A stretch of 64,000 nucleotides of DNA from Ashinkailepas kermadecensis (lineage: Eukaryota > Arthropoda > Thecostraca > Neolepadidae): positions 1 through 64,000 of the forward strand of contig JAOTOM010004133.1 of the NCBI GenBank assembly GCA_034440615.1, read 5' to 3'. Shown in pieces: positions 35,475-46,540 of the stretch (within the stretch, counting starts at the first letter, position 1; each line of letters starts with the position of its first letter). The notes under the pieces were generated by a model, which was not told the origin of the DNA, ran no database searches, and was given only the letters and a program-made list of their open reading frames with translations. Position numbers and translations under genes: made by a program.

Positions 35475-36167
35475 TCGACGCCACGCTCCTCGGAAGTGAC
35501 GGCAATCTCTCCGTTGGTGACCGAGACGGCACAGCGACTCGGCGAGCTGCTCAGTTCGGGACGAGCCTCGCTGCCAGTGGCGGCCGCCGTAGTCGAGGTG
35601 CACACGGAGACGGTGAGGCAAGCTGAGCCGACCGGTGGCGGCGCCACGATGGCCGTGGTCGCCACCCTGGTAGCCATCCTGCTGCTCACCGCCTGTCTTC
35701 TGCTGCTCGCCTGGCAACAGCGCCGCCGCGCCCGCCGCCTGCTCGACGACGCACGCATCAAGGAAGACAACTGCAACAACGTTCAGAACGAGAAGAACTT
35801 GCGACGCTACCACAACCGGCTCGATGACGGGGTGGCCGAGTGCCGCGCCGGCTGCACCAGCGACGCCTACCGAGACGGATATAAACTGAAGGAGCTCGAG
35901 CCACCGCCCGGTGGCGCCGAGGCGGCCAAGCGGCGCGACTCGCTCGACTCGGTGGAGGCGCGGCTCGAGCCGCAGCTCAGAGCGCGAAGTGAGTCGCCGC
36001 TCGGCGCCAAGCGGCCGACACTCTACAAACCGGTGAATGTGAACAATCTGGCTCCGCCCAGGGGCGCCGGGCCCTCCAAGGAGATCAACAAGCCGATTGT
36101 GCCGGGCTCGGCGCTACATAGGACGCAGTGCGACAGTTGGCCAGAGCTGCACGAGGTGCTCGTGTGA
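35475..36167 (+). CDS. Ser: Serrate/Jagged last exon: transmembrane helix and intracellular tail, stop
   Basis: The start is chosen at acceptor GATGTTCTGCAG because only this keeps phase 0 with the previous exon; the AG at 35,459 would break the frame. The exon opens STPRSSEVTAISPLVTETAQ and continues VAAAVVEVHTETV, like JAG1 just outside the membrane. A hydrophobic helix of about 22 residues starts near exon residue 59 (MAVVATLVAILLL...) and is followed by QQRRRARR as a stop-transfer signal. The tail of about 140 residues contains NCNNVQNEKNLRRYHN, which holds two overlapping N-x-x-N motifs of the type described for Neuralized binding in Drosophila Notch ligands, and several lysines available for ubiquitination. 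The protein ends ELHEVLV; its hydrophobic-x-hydrophobic end resembles the JAG1 PDZ-binding tail. TGA at 36,165-36,167. Confidence 0.94.
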   Translation, partial: STPRSSEVTAISPLVTETAQRLGELLSSGRASLPVAAAVVEVHTETVRQAEPTGGGATMAVVATLVAILLLTACLLLLAWQQRRRARRLLDDARIKEDNCNNVQNEKNLRRYHNRLDDGVAECRAGCTSDAYRDGYKLKELEPPPGGAEAAKRRDSLDSVEARLEPQLRARSESPLGAKRPTLYKPVNVNNLAPPRGAGPSKEINKPIVPGSALHRTQCDSWPELHEVLV

Positions 36168-36640
36168 TGGCAGACACTCTCCACTGGTGCCGTGTGTCGC
36201 GTCTCGACGTTGAACTAGTGCAATGGTCGTAGCGTGCCAGGGAACACATTCTGATCGGTGGTTATTATGGTTTTGGAAATTGCGGTTTACGAGCTTAACG
36301 TGCAGATAGCGATGTATATTTTACTTGTTGACAATTCCTGTCCGTTTTGACGCACTGGCGAACAGACAGTTTCCACACCGGCTCAATTAGGACGGACGCG
36401 TCGTTGGCGGTGGGGTGGCCGGTGGCAGGTGTGTTGTCGCGGCCGCCGCGCTCCACTGTGGACTGTGTACTGTGGCGCTACTTACGCCCGGCTCTTCGTG
36501 TGCTGGAGCTCGGTCGAAGGCACAGCTGTGATGATTTTATATGCATTTCGTATCCGTGTTTGACATATCTCATTTGCCATCCTGCTGTTCGTGTCGTCGG
36601 CAGATCGTGGTGGGCGGCCCTCACTCACGTTGCCGTAGAT
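36168..36640 (+). other. Probable 3' UTR or 3' flank of Serrate/Jagged
   Basis: Non-coding sequence follows the stop codon. I saw no AATAAA in the first kilobase; the first clear one downstream is at about 38,061 in a repetitive region, so the transcript end is not located. No other gene was recognised here. Confidence 0.4.
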
Positions 36641-37095
36641 GTGTGTGTGTGTGTGTATGTTTGTGTGTGTGTGTGTGTGTGTGTTTGTGCGTGTGTGCAT
36701 GGTTTGGTTGGTCTCACGTTCGGTAGCTATATGATCTCGCGTGGGTCATGCAGGGTTAAGTAAGGTGCGGTCGGTCTATGTGTGTATGTGTGTGTGTATG
36801 TATGCATGGGTTGGTTGGTCTCACGTTCGGTAGCTATATGATCTCGCGTGGGTCATGCAGGGTTGAGTAAGGTGCGGTCGGTCTATGTGTGTGTGTGTGT
36901 GTATGTATGCATGGTTTGGTTGGTCTCACGTTCGGTAGCTATATGATCTCGCGTGGGTCATGCAGGGTTAAGTAAGGTGCGGTCGGTCTATGTGTGTATG
37001 TGTGTGTGTATGTATGCATGGGTTGGTTGGTCTCACGTTCGGTAGCTATATGATCTCGCGTGGGTCATGCAGGGCTGAGTAGGGTGCGGTTTTCA
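36640..37095. repeat. (TG)n-linked ~110-bp tandem repeat, four copies
   Basis: The unit consists of a (TGTGTA)-type spacer, GCATGGGTTGGTTGGTCTCA, CGTTCGGTAGCTATATGATC, TCGCGTGGGTCATGCAGGGT and AAGTAAGGTGCGGTCGGTCT. It lies about 0.5 kb downstream of the Serrate stop, so it may be in the 3' UTR. Confidence 0.94.
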
Positions 37096-37429
37096 TGTTA
37101 GGCGCGGGAGCATGTGGTTTCTCCGCGCTGGTATGGAGAACCCGATGGTCTCCTGCGGCCAGAGAAGTATCGAGGTGATGATATGGAAGAGGGTATGGGG
37201 GATGGGGGAGGGAACCGTGTCATGGCAGCTTGATGTGCAAGTCATCACTGCTGCTGTTATTTAATATTGGCGTGTTGTATATCGTGTGTCCTGCTGTACA
37301 GAGATCAATACAGTGAATTAGTATTACGCGCACGCAGTTGCGATTATGCGAATTCATACTGTTTGCGGAAGAAAAGACGCAACCCTTGAATTGAAATGTG
37401 CCAAGGAGGCAAAGGGGGCAGCCATCCAC

Positions 37430-39150
37430 TCCCTGGAGGGTCCTAGGGGCCGAGCCGAAGAAAGGGTCCTAGGGGGCCGAGCCGAAGAAAGGCTCCTTGA
37501 TCTGATGGACAGGGTACGAGCGTTTGACAAGAAGCATCAGGCTTGCCGGAAAAGGCCCTGGGTCGTCAAAGAGGGCTCCTGATACAACGGGGCCTAGTTG
37601 CCGGAGAGCATCTCGGGCCGTTAGAAAGGGCCCTTGGGCCGACGAATGGGGCCCAAGCCGTGCAAGGGCCCCTGACTGGATGGAAGGGGCCCATGCTGCT
37701 GAAAGAGGGCCTCTGACGCGATAGAGGAGGCCCTGGGTCGTTAAAGAGGACCGCTGGCAGTGGGAGGACCCTAAACCTCCGGAGAGGGCCCAGAGCAGGT
37801 ATGCAAGGCACCTGGGCCGATGTGAGCCGGAACCGCACAGGGGGCCCCTTGCCTGATAGAGGAGGCCCAAGCTTATGAAGAGGGGACCCCGATCAGACGG
37901 AGTGTCCTGAGCCATGAAAGAGGGTCCCTGAGCCAACGGATGGGGGTCCTGGCCAGAAGTGCAGAGCCACTGGGTCGGCTTTGGCTCATTCCAGCTGAGA
38001 CTGCTCTTTCCAGCTCTGGAAAGAGCAGTCTGAGCTGAAATTTGTCCCTAACAACTGAGGAATAAACAGGGCGTCTGACCGCCAGAAAGAGATGGGATGC
38101 TCTTTGGGATTGAAAGGGCCTCTGAGGGATGAACAGGACTCCTAGGAGCTAAAGAGGACTAGTGAGGTTCCATCTCAGATCGGAAAATCCCCCGAGATGA
38201 AAGCAAGACCAGAATATTAAGAACTGTGATCAGCTACTAGAACCAGGAGAGGGCCCTAAGAGATGAAGGAGATTTCGTGAGGGTCAGAGAGGACTCGAAT
38301 AAGATTTCCCTGAGGTTGAGAGCGGCCTCTAATGAATGAACAAGTTCTCGGGAGAGATTAAAAAGTCCGTGTTTGCTGGCGATTGAAGTCAGAAATACCG
38401 AGGGCCAGGGGCTAACAGAGCCCGCTGAGAGCTAAGGAGAGTCCTTAAGACTAATGATGGTTATGCGGAATGCTGGGGGCCAGTTTTAGAGTTAGAAAAC
38501 CCTTGAAGCTAGAAAGGATGTCAAGGACTGTCGAGGACCCCCAAACAGTTTGGGAGGGCCCTTGACGATTGAAAATGGACACTGAACAATAGAGAGGACC
38601 GGACTGGAATGTCCAAGAGGCTTGGAAGGGGTCCCTATGATAACAACAGGCCCCTTGAGATCTAAAAAGAGCCCCTCTGGGGATAGCGATGGTTGCAGGG
38701 AACACCGAGAGCCAGTTTCAGCCGGTTTCAGAGCTAGAATATCCTTGCTAGCCCGAAAGGCTGTCGAGGACTGGGAAAGTCCCCCGAGAGCCAGAGCGGA
38801 CCGAACTGTGGTGCTCCTGAGGCTTGGCAGGAACATTGAGGGATGAACAGAGTCACCAAAAACTAAGGTCCGAGGGCCGGCGATTTTTGACGTTGTAGGG
38901 CCTGTTTCGGAGCCCCTGAAAGCTAGATAGGTTTGTCGAGAACTGGGAATAGCCCATGTATGCTGGAGACGGCTCCTGACGGATGAATAGGTTTCTTGAA
39001 AGCCAGAGAGGACTGGACTGGGATGTTTCTTAACTTTGGGATGGGCAGCTGATGGATCGGAACCCCCTGATAGTTAAGAGAGTCCTTGAGAATTCGTGAT
39101 AGGTCCCTGGAATACCGAGGGCCAACCTCAGAGATAAGATATCATTGAGA
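37430..39150. repeat. Decayed GA-rich tandem repeat region
   Basis: Irregular units with GGGCCCCTGAGCCGACGAAA-like sequence (37,430-37,960), then GAGGACT, GATGAACAGG and CCTGAGAGCT motifs at about 25-50-base spacing to 39,150. AGGGGCCTCTAGACCGACGA-like remnants recur at 40,260-40,520. Probably one old minisatellite family; no conserved reading frame. Confidence 0.6.
37992..38037. other. Perfect 16-bp hairpin
   Basis: AGACTGCTCTTTCCAG and CTGGAAAGAGCAGTCT are perfectly complementary with a 2-base gap; flanking CAGCTG/GAGCTG extend it to about 22 bp with one mismatch. Unlike the repeat units around it. Confidence 0.85.
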
Positions 39151-39159
39151 GCCATATAT

Positions 39160-41320
39160 GCTGCAAGTGATTGGGAAGGTCATCCACCACCACCTCAGCG
39201 GCGGTGGCCTCCCCTGTGGCCACAGTCGTCCTGGCGGTAATGACTGCCCAAGCGGCCACAGCTTTCCCGGCGACCTGACCACAGCTGCTCCAGCGATGGC
39301 GAAACAGACAGCCCAGCGATAGCAGTTTCTTATGACTTCAGCGATGCAAGTTGCTTCGTGTTGGATCCGGGTGACACCGATGAAGTAAAAAGAAAGCAAA
39401 ATTGCAGGATGCTGTGTATTGGGCATAGCTTGTCAGGCATGTTGCTAGTTCTTCCACAGTTCCAAAGTCTTGCACTTATTTTTCCCCGCTGGTATTCACT
39501 GTTATTCATTCTAAGAAAGCATGGCGGTCTTGAAAAGACCCAACAATGTGGGCCCCAACCCTTATCATGAACTCCCTCCCTATTAAACTGTGTCTGAACG
39601 TAGCGGAAAACAGAAAGAGGAAATTGTGCCCATGGAGATGAGTACTCGTATTTTTACCCAAGCTAATAATATTACTGTCTTCATTAGCGATGTGTTAATG
39701 TCCCTTTATGTCTCTTAATATGTTTTCTTTTCTTGGTGGTTCTTGGCAACATTGGTTTTTGCTTGTCTTTACCTGACTGTTGGACCTTGATTACAGGTCT
39801 CGCATTAGCCACACCAGAGCTGTGTTTCTTATTGATCCCACGTATTTAATCATCTTTACCTAATACCTATATATAGTTAGTCTAAGTCAATACCAGATAA
39901 ATCACTCCATATTACGAATGAATGATCTAATTCTGACTGTCTGCATGCAAAATTACACAGCCAGGAACAGTAGACTTGAATGTTTTGCTTAAGATATGAA
40001 AATTTGCACACAATCTGAGAAGTGACAAACTAGCTAAACCCTTTCGCAACTTGCGCCAAGTCAACTTCCGGTGACAAAGATACATATCCTCCAGGACTTC
40101 TACATTTGTCTTAATCCATGACCGATAAGTCGAGTTAATTGCATGCAGGGGTACAGTACACCACTATGTGTAGGTTTATAATGCATATCCTCTATTCCTG
40201 CATCCACGACAGTGGCGCATAAAAGGGGAGACTATGGAGTCATCCCCCCCCCCTTGAGTCCCGAAGGGGCCTACGCAGGCCGTCGAACACGTTGTGTTTT
40301 AACATAGGTCGTGGCGAAGTACACAAGAAGTTTTGCGCTCCAGGGGGCCTCCGGGCGATCGGTGGGGGGCCCGGACCGACGTGAAGGGACCCTGCGCCGA
40401 CTGAGGGGCCCCTAGACCGACGAAAGAGATTCCAGGCTGACGAAGAGGGCGTAGGGTCGTTGAAGAGGACCCCGAATCAACGAAGAGCACCCACGGGCAC
40501 ACGATGAGGGCCCAGAGCCGGCTCAATTTTGAGGTGTCGTCCGTACATCACAAGACAGGATTATGTGAAGCAGAGAGAGAGAGAGGAACGCAGCGCCGAG
40601 GATGTGGAAGTGACGTAAAAACGCTGGGAAGTAAAGCCTCTTGTATTTTTAACGTCATTCTTGTTCTGTTGCAAGAAATACATTGGTTTTTTCGGCGATT
40701 ATAACTGGTGCCATCGGTAAATGTGCTTGCGGCAAAATTATTCCGCATTTCGCAATACACAGATCAATTTTGAAAGAACTCTCTGCTATTTTGTTCATAA
40801 TTGCAAGGCTACCAGCAGCAGGCAAGAAAACATTAGCAGCGAGGAAGAAAACAGCAACATAAAAAGTTGCTTTATTGGTATTCTCGATTGACTTGTCAAT
40901 GTAGCATGTGCAGGAAAGCTTTCGCAATTATGGTACAAGCTAGAAATAGCGCTCACATTAAGATCATAATCACTCGCCGAACAAATCCGTGCAGTGTCTT
41001 TTCCTGTCATACATAGGCCGCCAAGACGGTGTCAACAGTTTGCAGCAAAAGTCCACATTCGACCGATTACGTGCCAATCACGATTACCTCGACTACCTGG
41101 TGTAGGTGAGATATATTTGGGCGTGAACAGTTTGCATTTTCTATTTTCCTTCGTTAGTATTGCAACACACCAGGAATGCAACGGGACAGCACGTCCACCA
41201 AAAGATCGCGACTGCTGAGGTGAAATCCTTTCGTCACATAACACTCATCGACTCCGTTGAGCATGCATCATGCACCGCAACAACCAACGACCACTGGCCC
41301 CCACCCCATCGCGATTCCCC
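39160..41320. other. Intergenic, no gene seen
   Basis: A short alternating GCGGCCAC-type stretch at 39,180-39,300, otherwise AT-rich single-copy-looking sequence. No domain in the open frames. Confidence 0.45.
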
Positions 41321-41324
41321 GCAC

Positions 41325-41522
41325 TACACAACAACGCACTACACAACACCGCCTACGCAACACCGCACTACACAACACCGCACTACACAACACCGCACTA
41401 CACAACACCGCACTACACAACACCACACTACACAACACCGCACTATACAACACAACACCGCACTACACAACGCCGCACTACACAACACCGCACTACACTA
41501 CACCGCACTACACAACACCATC
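41325..41522. repeat. Minisatellite, 15-bp unit
   Basis: About 13 copies of CCGCACTACACAACA. Open in all frames because of the 15-bp period. Confidence 0.96.
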
Positions 41523-41937
41523 TATGACTGCGTCTTCTTCAGTGCCGATTCAGTCATGTGCGTGTCGCAAAACAAGCTTAAACACATTAATTTACTAGTG
41601 GTTAAGGTGCTATGACTGGGTTTCACAATAAGAATGTGGATAGATGCACTAATTTTTACCTTAGCACTGTCGGAATTAGTGAGTGTGCAGCGAATAGTGC
41701 AATTTATATTATGAATGCCGTATTAACACACACAAAAATGTTTAATGGTAATGTGTTGTTCGAATCATTTGTTCCCCATATCCTTGTTTAATTACATTGT
41801 TAAATGTACTAAACACAATGACGGCATCCTGGGCTCTGATGAAACCGGTTACTTACACCGCCTAAGGCAATCACATTCACAGCACATAACGCATCCACAC
41901 ACACAGACACGCACACGCACCTGTCTCAAGTTGACGC

Positions 41938-42000
41938 ACATATACACACACGGATCATAAGCCCATCTTGATGTGGGCTTATGTTCCGTGTGTGTATGTA
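41938..42000. other. Long hairpin, ~28-bp arms
   Basis: CATATACACACACGGATCAT plus AAGCCCATC pairs with GATGTGGGCTTATG plus TTCCGTGTGTGTATG, with a loop of about four bases and two small mismatches. Confidence 0.85.
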
Positions 42001-42103
42001 TTTTACGGATATGTAGACACTGTGAAATGTGACAATGAAGGCGAATCACTGTGCGTTGTCACAAGATGCACTCGGCGTTTGTTTTTTGGCTTCGTAAGAG
42101 AAT

Positions 42104-42145
42104 GTTCACTGTTGAGGAAGGCCCGTGGCCGAAATATATCCAGTG
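42104..42145 (+). other. Hammerhead-like motif
   Basis: CACTGTTGAGGAAGGCCCGT then GGCCGAAATATATCCAGTG. GGCC-CGT-GGCC forms a stem-loop as in stem II of a hammerhead, followed by GAAA, with CACTG/CAGTG closing the structure. The CTGATGA core is degenerate (CTGTTGAGGA), so catalysis is doubtful. The arrangement resembles Penelope-like element ends. Confidence 0.4.
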
Positions 42146-42369
42146 CTAATTCGGATTCATTTTTGTTGTAATATGAGCATACGGTTATTTTACGCGTTGT
42201 CTTACTCATAACCATGCTCAACAAAGCACAGTACACCTCATGAAAGAAATTACAAGACATCTCACATTCATGACAAGAACATTTTTGTACAAATATGTTC
42301 AACCGCGCGATTGACATTTCGGGCACATAAAATCAATGACTATTGAGCAATGTGACCTGTGTGGGAACC

Positions 42370-42690
42370 AGAGGAGAAAAAGTGAGAGAAAGAGGAGAGA
42401 GAGAAATATATAAAGATAGAACTAGATAAAGAGAGGGAGAGAAGAAGAGAAGAGAAGGGGAGAAGGAGAGGAAAGAAGGAGAGAATGAAAGAAGGAGAGG
42501 ACAGAAGGAGAGAAGGAGAGAAGGAGAGAAGGATAGAAGGAGAGAATGAATGAAGTAGAGAAGGAGAGGAGAGGAGAGAAGGAGAGAAGGAGAGAAGGAG
42601 AGAAGGAGAGAATGATAGAAGGATAGAAGAAGAGAAGCAGAAAAGAAGAGAAGAAGAAAAGGAGAGAAGGAGGGAAGGATAATTCTGCTC
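42370..42690. repeat. Polypurine GGAGAGAA repeat
   Basis: About 320 bases of almost pure A/G on the plus strand (GAAGGAGAGAAGGAGAGAA), capable in principle of triplex formation. It lies immediately next to the retrotransposon ORF1 at its downstream (3') side. Confidence 0.9.
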
Positions 42691-42858
42691 AATGGGATAT
42701 GAGTTACCTCGTATTCCATTGGAGCAAGAATTCAGTACTGGGAGTCTGCATTAGTGTTGTTGGTGCTCACGCCCTCGCAGGCGTGTGTGGTGGGGAGGGC
42801 GTGAGGAAGTCGTCCGTCTCTTATGAGTAGGACGACCCCTGTGAAGGTGAGGGTGGCT

Positions 42859-44246
42859 CTAGATCCCCAGGGGGATCCGGGCTCGGGGAGTGGGAGGAGT
42901 GGCTGGGTCCGGGGGATGGGGAGGGGTGGCAATCCTGAGGGGGCGGGGTGGATGATGCCCGCGCATTGGGCGGAGCATCCTGGTGGCGTTGGGGGGGGGG
43001 GGCGGTCGTTTGAGCCGTCCGCTAGGGGAGCCGGGCGTGAGGCCGGCGGCGGAGCGACATGGTGGAGGTGGGGGAGCCGTGCGTCGGAGGGGCCCGCGTC
43101 TGAAGCGGGGCGCGTGGCCGGCGGCGGGCGGCCTGTCGACGGTGTTGGTGCCGGGGAGCGGGGAGCCTGCCGTGGTGGCGGGGGACTTCGTCGGAGGCGG
43201 GGGAGGGGGGAAGGGAGGATGGGAGGGCTCGAAGGGCTCTGGATGGAAGGGGCGAGGTCGGGCGGCCGCCTCGGCTGGAGTCGGCCACAGTGGAGCCAGA
43301 CGGGGCCGGGTCCAGACAGCTGGTGGGGTGGGCGTCGGGGTGGCCCGCGCTGCGTAGCGCCGCTGCTGCCGCTCCTTGGCCTCTAGCCAGGCCGGGCAAC
43401 GCAGGGACGACGCGGGGTGGGGTCCCTGGCACGCCACGCATCGTACCTCCTCTGATGCGCATGCGTCCGTCGGGTGGACTCCAGCGCAGCGCCCACAGAT
43501 CGGTTCTTTGGCTCGGCATGCCCTGGTCAGGTGGCCATAACGCTGGCAGTGTGCAGCGGGCCGGGGGCGGGGTCCACGGGCGAAGGCCGATCCTCAGGTA
43601 TCCGGCCATCAGGTGGCTCGGAGGGGTCAGGGACCTGAACCCGAACTTGATAACCTGGCCGGGTCGGCGGCTGAGGCGGGTGACCTCGCACACCCCTTTG
43701 GGGATGGAGCTCCGCGAGCTCCGGGGCGTACGCGGTCACCCACGTCAGATTGAGTCGGTCGGCCAGCTCTATGATGATCTCTTCACCGAGGAAGCGGCAG
43801 ATGTTGAGGAGGGCGCGGGCTTGGGTCGCTTCCTTTGCCCTCACCAGGAGGGCCCCGGACCGGAGAACCTTGGCTGAGGCCACCTCCCCGGTCCACTCAT
43901 CTATCTGCCTCGCTATGGCGAAGGGCGATGTCCTTGCGAAGGAATCTTCCTTCCTGGCTAGCAGCAGGAAAGACTCCCTCAGGAGGGTCCCGGGAAGGGG
44001 GCAAACGGGCTCCCGGCCGGGGCTGGCGTCCTCCGTCCTCCGAGGGGGCGGGGGGGGGCCGGGCATACCGGGGCGGGGGTGGGGGTGCTTACCCCAGGGG
44101 GGGAGGAGAGTGCTTGTGTAGAAGGGCGCCCTGAAGGGGTGCTGCAAGGAAAAGTGTGAAGAGAACTGTCGTGCGAAAGGGGGAGAGAGACACAGTGTTT
44201 GGAGGGATGGGAGTAGCCGAACAGAGGCGGGCGCAGTCACGGTCAA
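42859..44246 (-). pseudogene. LINE ORF1 (gag-like, three CCHC knuckles), frame-broken
   Basis: Minus-strand fragment of a non-LTR retrotransposon ORF1, an RNA-binding chaperone of the element. The first part (to about 43,735) has SPFAIARQIDEWTGEVASAK and RSGALLVRAKE, the usual N-terminal ORF1 block. The middle part, in another frame, has CEVTRLSRRPGQVIKFGF and HLMAGYLRIGLRPWTPPPA. The third part has HCQRYGHLTRAC, ICGRCAGVHPTDAC and CVACQGPHPASSLRC, three zinc knuckles in the order typical of these proteins, then a long proline-rich tail to 42,859. At least two frameshifts. No endonuclease or RT follows: the sequence goes to the polypurine tract at 42,690. A different family from the LINE at 52-62 kb. 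Confidence 0.85.
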
Positions 44247-44257
44247 AGACCGCTAGC

Positions 44258-44292
44258 CCGATCCATTAAACCAGAAAGATTTAATGGATCTG
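44258..44292. other. 11-bp perfect hairpin upstream of LINE ORF1
   Basis: GATCCATTAAA and TTTAATGGATC flank a 9-base loop, just 5' of the ORF1 fragment on its own strand. Possibly part of that element's 5' UTR. Confidence 0.7.
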
Positions 44293-44299
44293 TCTGTCG

Positions 44300-45520
44300 G
44301 CTCTATCGGCTCTAACCTATTGGGTGGGATGGGACAAAAACAATAAAAACTGACCGCTGTTACAAGTCGGTTTCCCGACGGGCCGAAGGGGAGTGGGAGG
44401 GGGGGGGCTACGCCGGCTATTCCGGCGAGCAACTGACTAGTGGCGTCAGCCGGCTAGTCCGGCTAACAACCAACTAGTGGTATGGGTGTCTGACATCACC
44501 CGGAGGAGCGGAGCTTCCCGTAGATGCCCTGGGAAGGACATCTACGAGACAGCTGGAAGGGAGGGAGTGGGCTTTCTTCTGCGAGCAGCTTCGCAGTTTG
44601 ATCACTGAGCTAACAGGTCTTCTCAAGCCAACTCACCTCACATGCACCGTTCTACAAGCACCATTCTCAGCAACCGCGTGCTCGATCATTATGAAACCTT
44701 CACAAACGGTCAGGCGTGTACCAAAGGCGTGCGGTTTGGACTTACGTGACTTTGAGTCATTCAGTTCACTGGCATAATTTAAATCCCGTTTTGGAGACAT
44801 GTTCAACTAGTTCAGTTTTGTAGTCCTGTTGTTCTATGTATTAGTGCATGATGTCATCCTTTCCAAGAAGCTCACTGTGATATGTCTCCTTGGTGGAAGC
44901 AAACAAGGTATTAGTTGTATTTGCAATATTTGCAGGTAGTGGGGAAAAAAAGGTGCTGCTGAGTAAACCTAGCCACTTCACACCAACCATTTGCCACTTC
45001 ACACCACCATGTAGCTTAGCTGCTTGTTTCATCCGTGCTCCTCCCCCCCCCCGCTGAATGACGTTGAAACAATGAAAAATATAGCTGGCCTGAAATAGCG
45101 CCAAATGCTGACGTGCCGGAGAGGCATTGGAACACATTTCCTATATCAATATGGTGAAAACGTTGATTGTGGTAGCGAACATAATTTACAAAATTTAATT
45201 TAAGAAGACAAAAACTGTATTTTCATGAATTCAAAACAAGTTCTTATTTCATGTTAGTTTCTACTTACATTCTTGTAACTCAGTGGCACTGCTGTTCAGT
45301 GTGCAAAATACACATGCAGAACTGAAGAGATATTTATGCCAATTTTAATAGTGGTTGCTAAGCAAATAAATACTTCAGCTGATGGCAGTATGACCACTGC
45401 CACTGAAAAGGACAGCAGGCAAGGATAAAACTAGCATCTAAGCTACATCGGATAGCTCGGGTGAAATGGCTTGGTTTACTCAGCAGGACCTTTTGAATGC
45501 ACTACGGACTACATGAATAC
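44300..45520. other. No gene seen
   Basis: A G-rich part at 44,390-44,480 with a repeated CGGCTA(G/T)TCCGGC motif, then AT-rich sequence. No coding recognised. Confidence 0.45.
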
Positions 45521-45529
45521 AAAATACTG

Positions 45530-46110
45530 GTCGCCCATTCCACGACAAATGGACAAGGCCATAACACCCAATATTTTATATTTTGATGATATTTTTTGTG
45601 TGGAGTTATCTGATGCATCGAAGCCAGCTGTGCCATTTTTAGAAAGATCAGGTCAACGGTCAAGGAGTTATAGCCTCGGGAATTTCTGAGATGTCACCAA
45701 ACAAGGGTGTCTTTTGAGGTCCTTTTGAGGCTATTTCGGAATTTTCGTTTACGGGCCATTTGAAATTGTGACATCGTGACCTAAGGTCACGTTACCTACT
45801 TTAACTATCGGGACAGTCACAATGTGATTGAAAAAGGAGCAGAAATGAAGTTCGATGTCTTATCTTTAAAAAAAGGGTTTGTGCCTTTACAAAATATACA
45901 TATACGTTCAAAATTAGGCATGCATGGTTGTTTTTGCGCTGGTTTATCGTGGTCTGTTTTAATATCTATTTAGAACGGTGCATTACTGAAATACAAGCCT
46001 TTTAATGTCCGTGGCACATGGTGGGATAACAATGTTAGTCATCTGATCTTGAGTGTGTGTTGCGCAAGTGTTCTAACTCGTTGTGAAGTCAAGGGCAGAA
46101 ATGTCTCTGA
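45530..46110 (+). repeat. Left inverted repeat arm
   Basis: Pairs with 50,740-51,372. It contains the palindrome GTGACCTAAGGTCAC at 45,776-45,790. Confidence 0.85.
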
Positions 46111-46116
46111 AGGTGA

Positions 46117-46540
46117 CCCATTCCACGACAAATCGACAAATGAAGGAACTACTTATATAGGGTTAGTTTGTTTCGACAATCCAGCTGTGCAATTTTGGGA
46201 AATACCAGAGCAACGGTAAAGGAGTTCTAGCATCGGAAATTTTTGAGAGGTCACCTAAGTCTTTCGAGACCTGGAACTCAATGAAGAGTAACACGAATCG
46301 CACGAAGCTATATATCGCTGAACTCGTTATGATCCACTGCATCTTGTGGCGATTTCTAAAGTTTTGTTCACGCGTTTTTTTAATCGTGAGCTTGTGACCT
46401 AAGATAACGTGACCTAGTTTGTCCTTCCAGACAGTGACAATGCTATATTGGAAATTCAGAAGCGACGGAGGGTGATTGGTGAAATCCCCAATCGTCACTT
46501 GTAAGGAGAAAAGTAAGATAAATGTTTTCACCTGATGCAA
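46117..46540 (+). repeat. Second, diverged copy of the left arm
   Basis: CATTCCACGACAAATCGACA, CAACGGTAAAGGAGTT and GAGAGGTCACCTAA repeat the order seen from 45,536, giving a tandem duplication of about 580 bp. This copy keeps a segment (CGCTGAACTC, ATGATCCACTGCAT) found in the right arm but missing from the first left copy. Confidence 0.8.

Noticed and set aside
33287..35779. 830-codon minus-strand open frame (and a 496-codon one at 32,460-33,950)
   Set aside because: It is translation of the GTGAC satellite (units divisible by three lack stops) and overlaps the antisense of a clear coding exon; no domain or start context.
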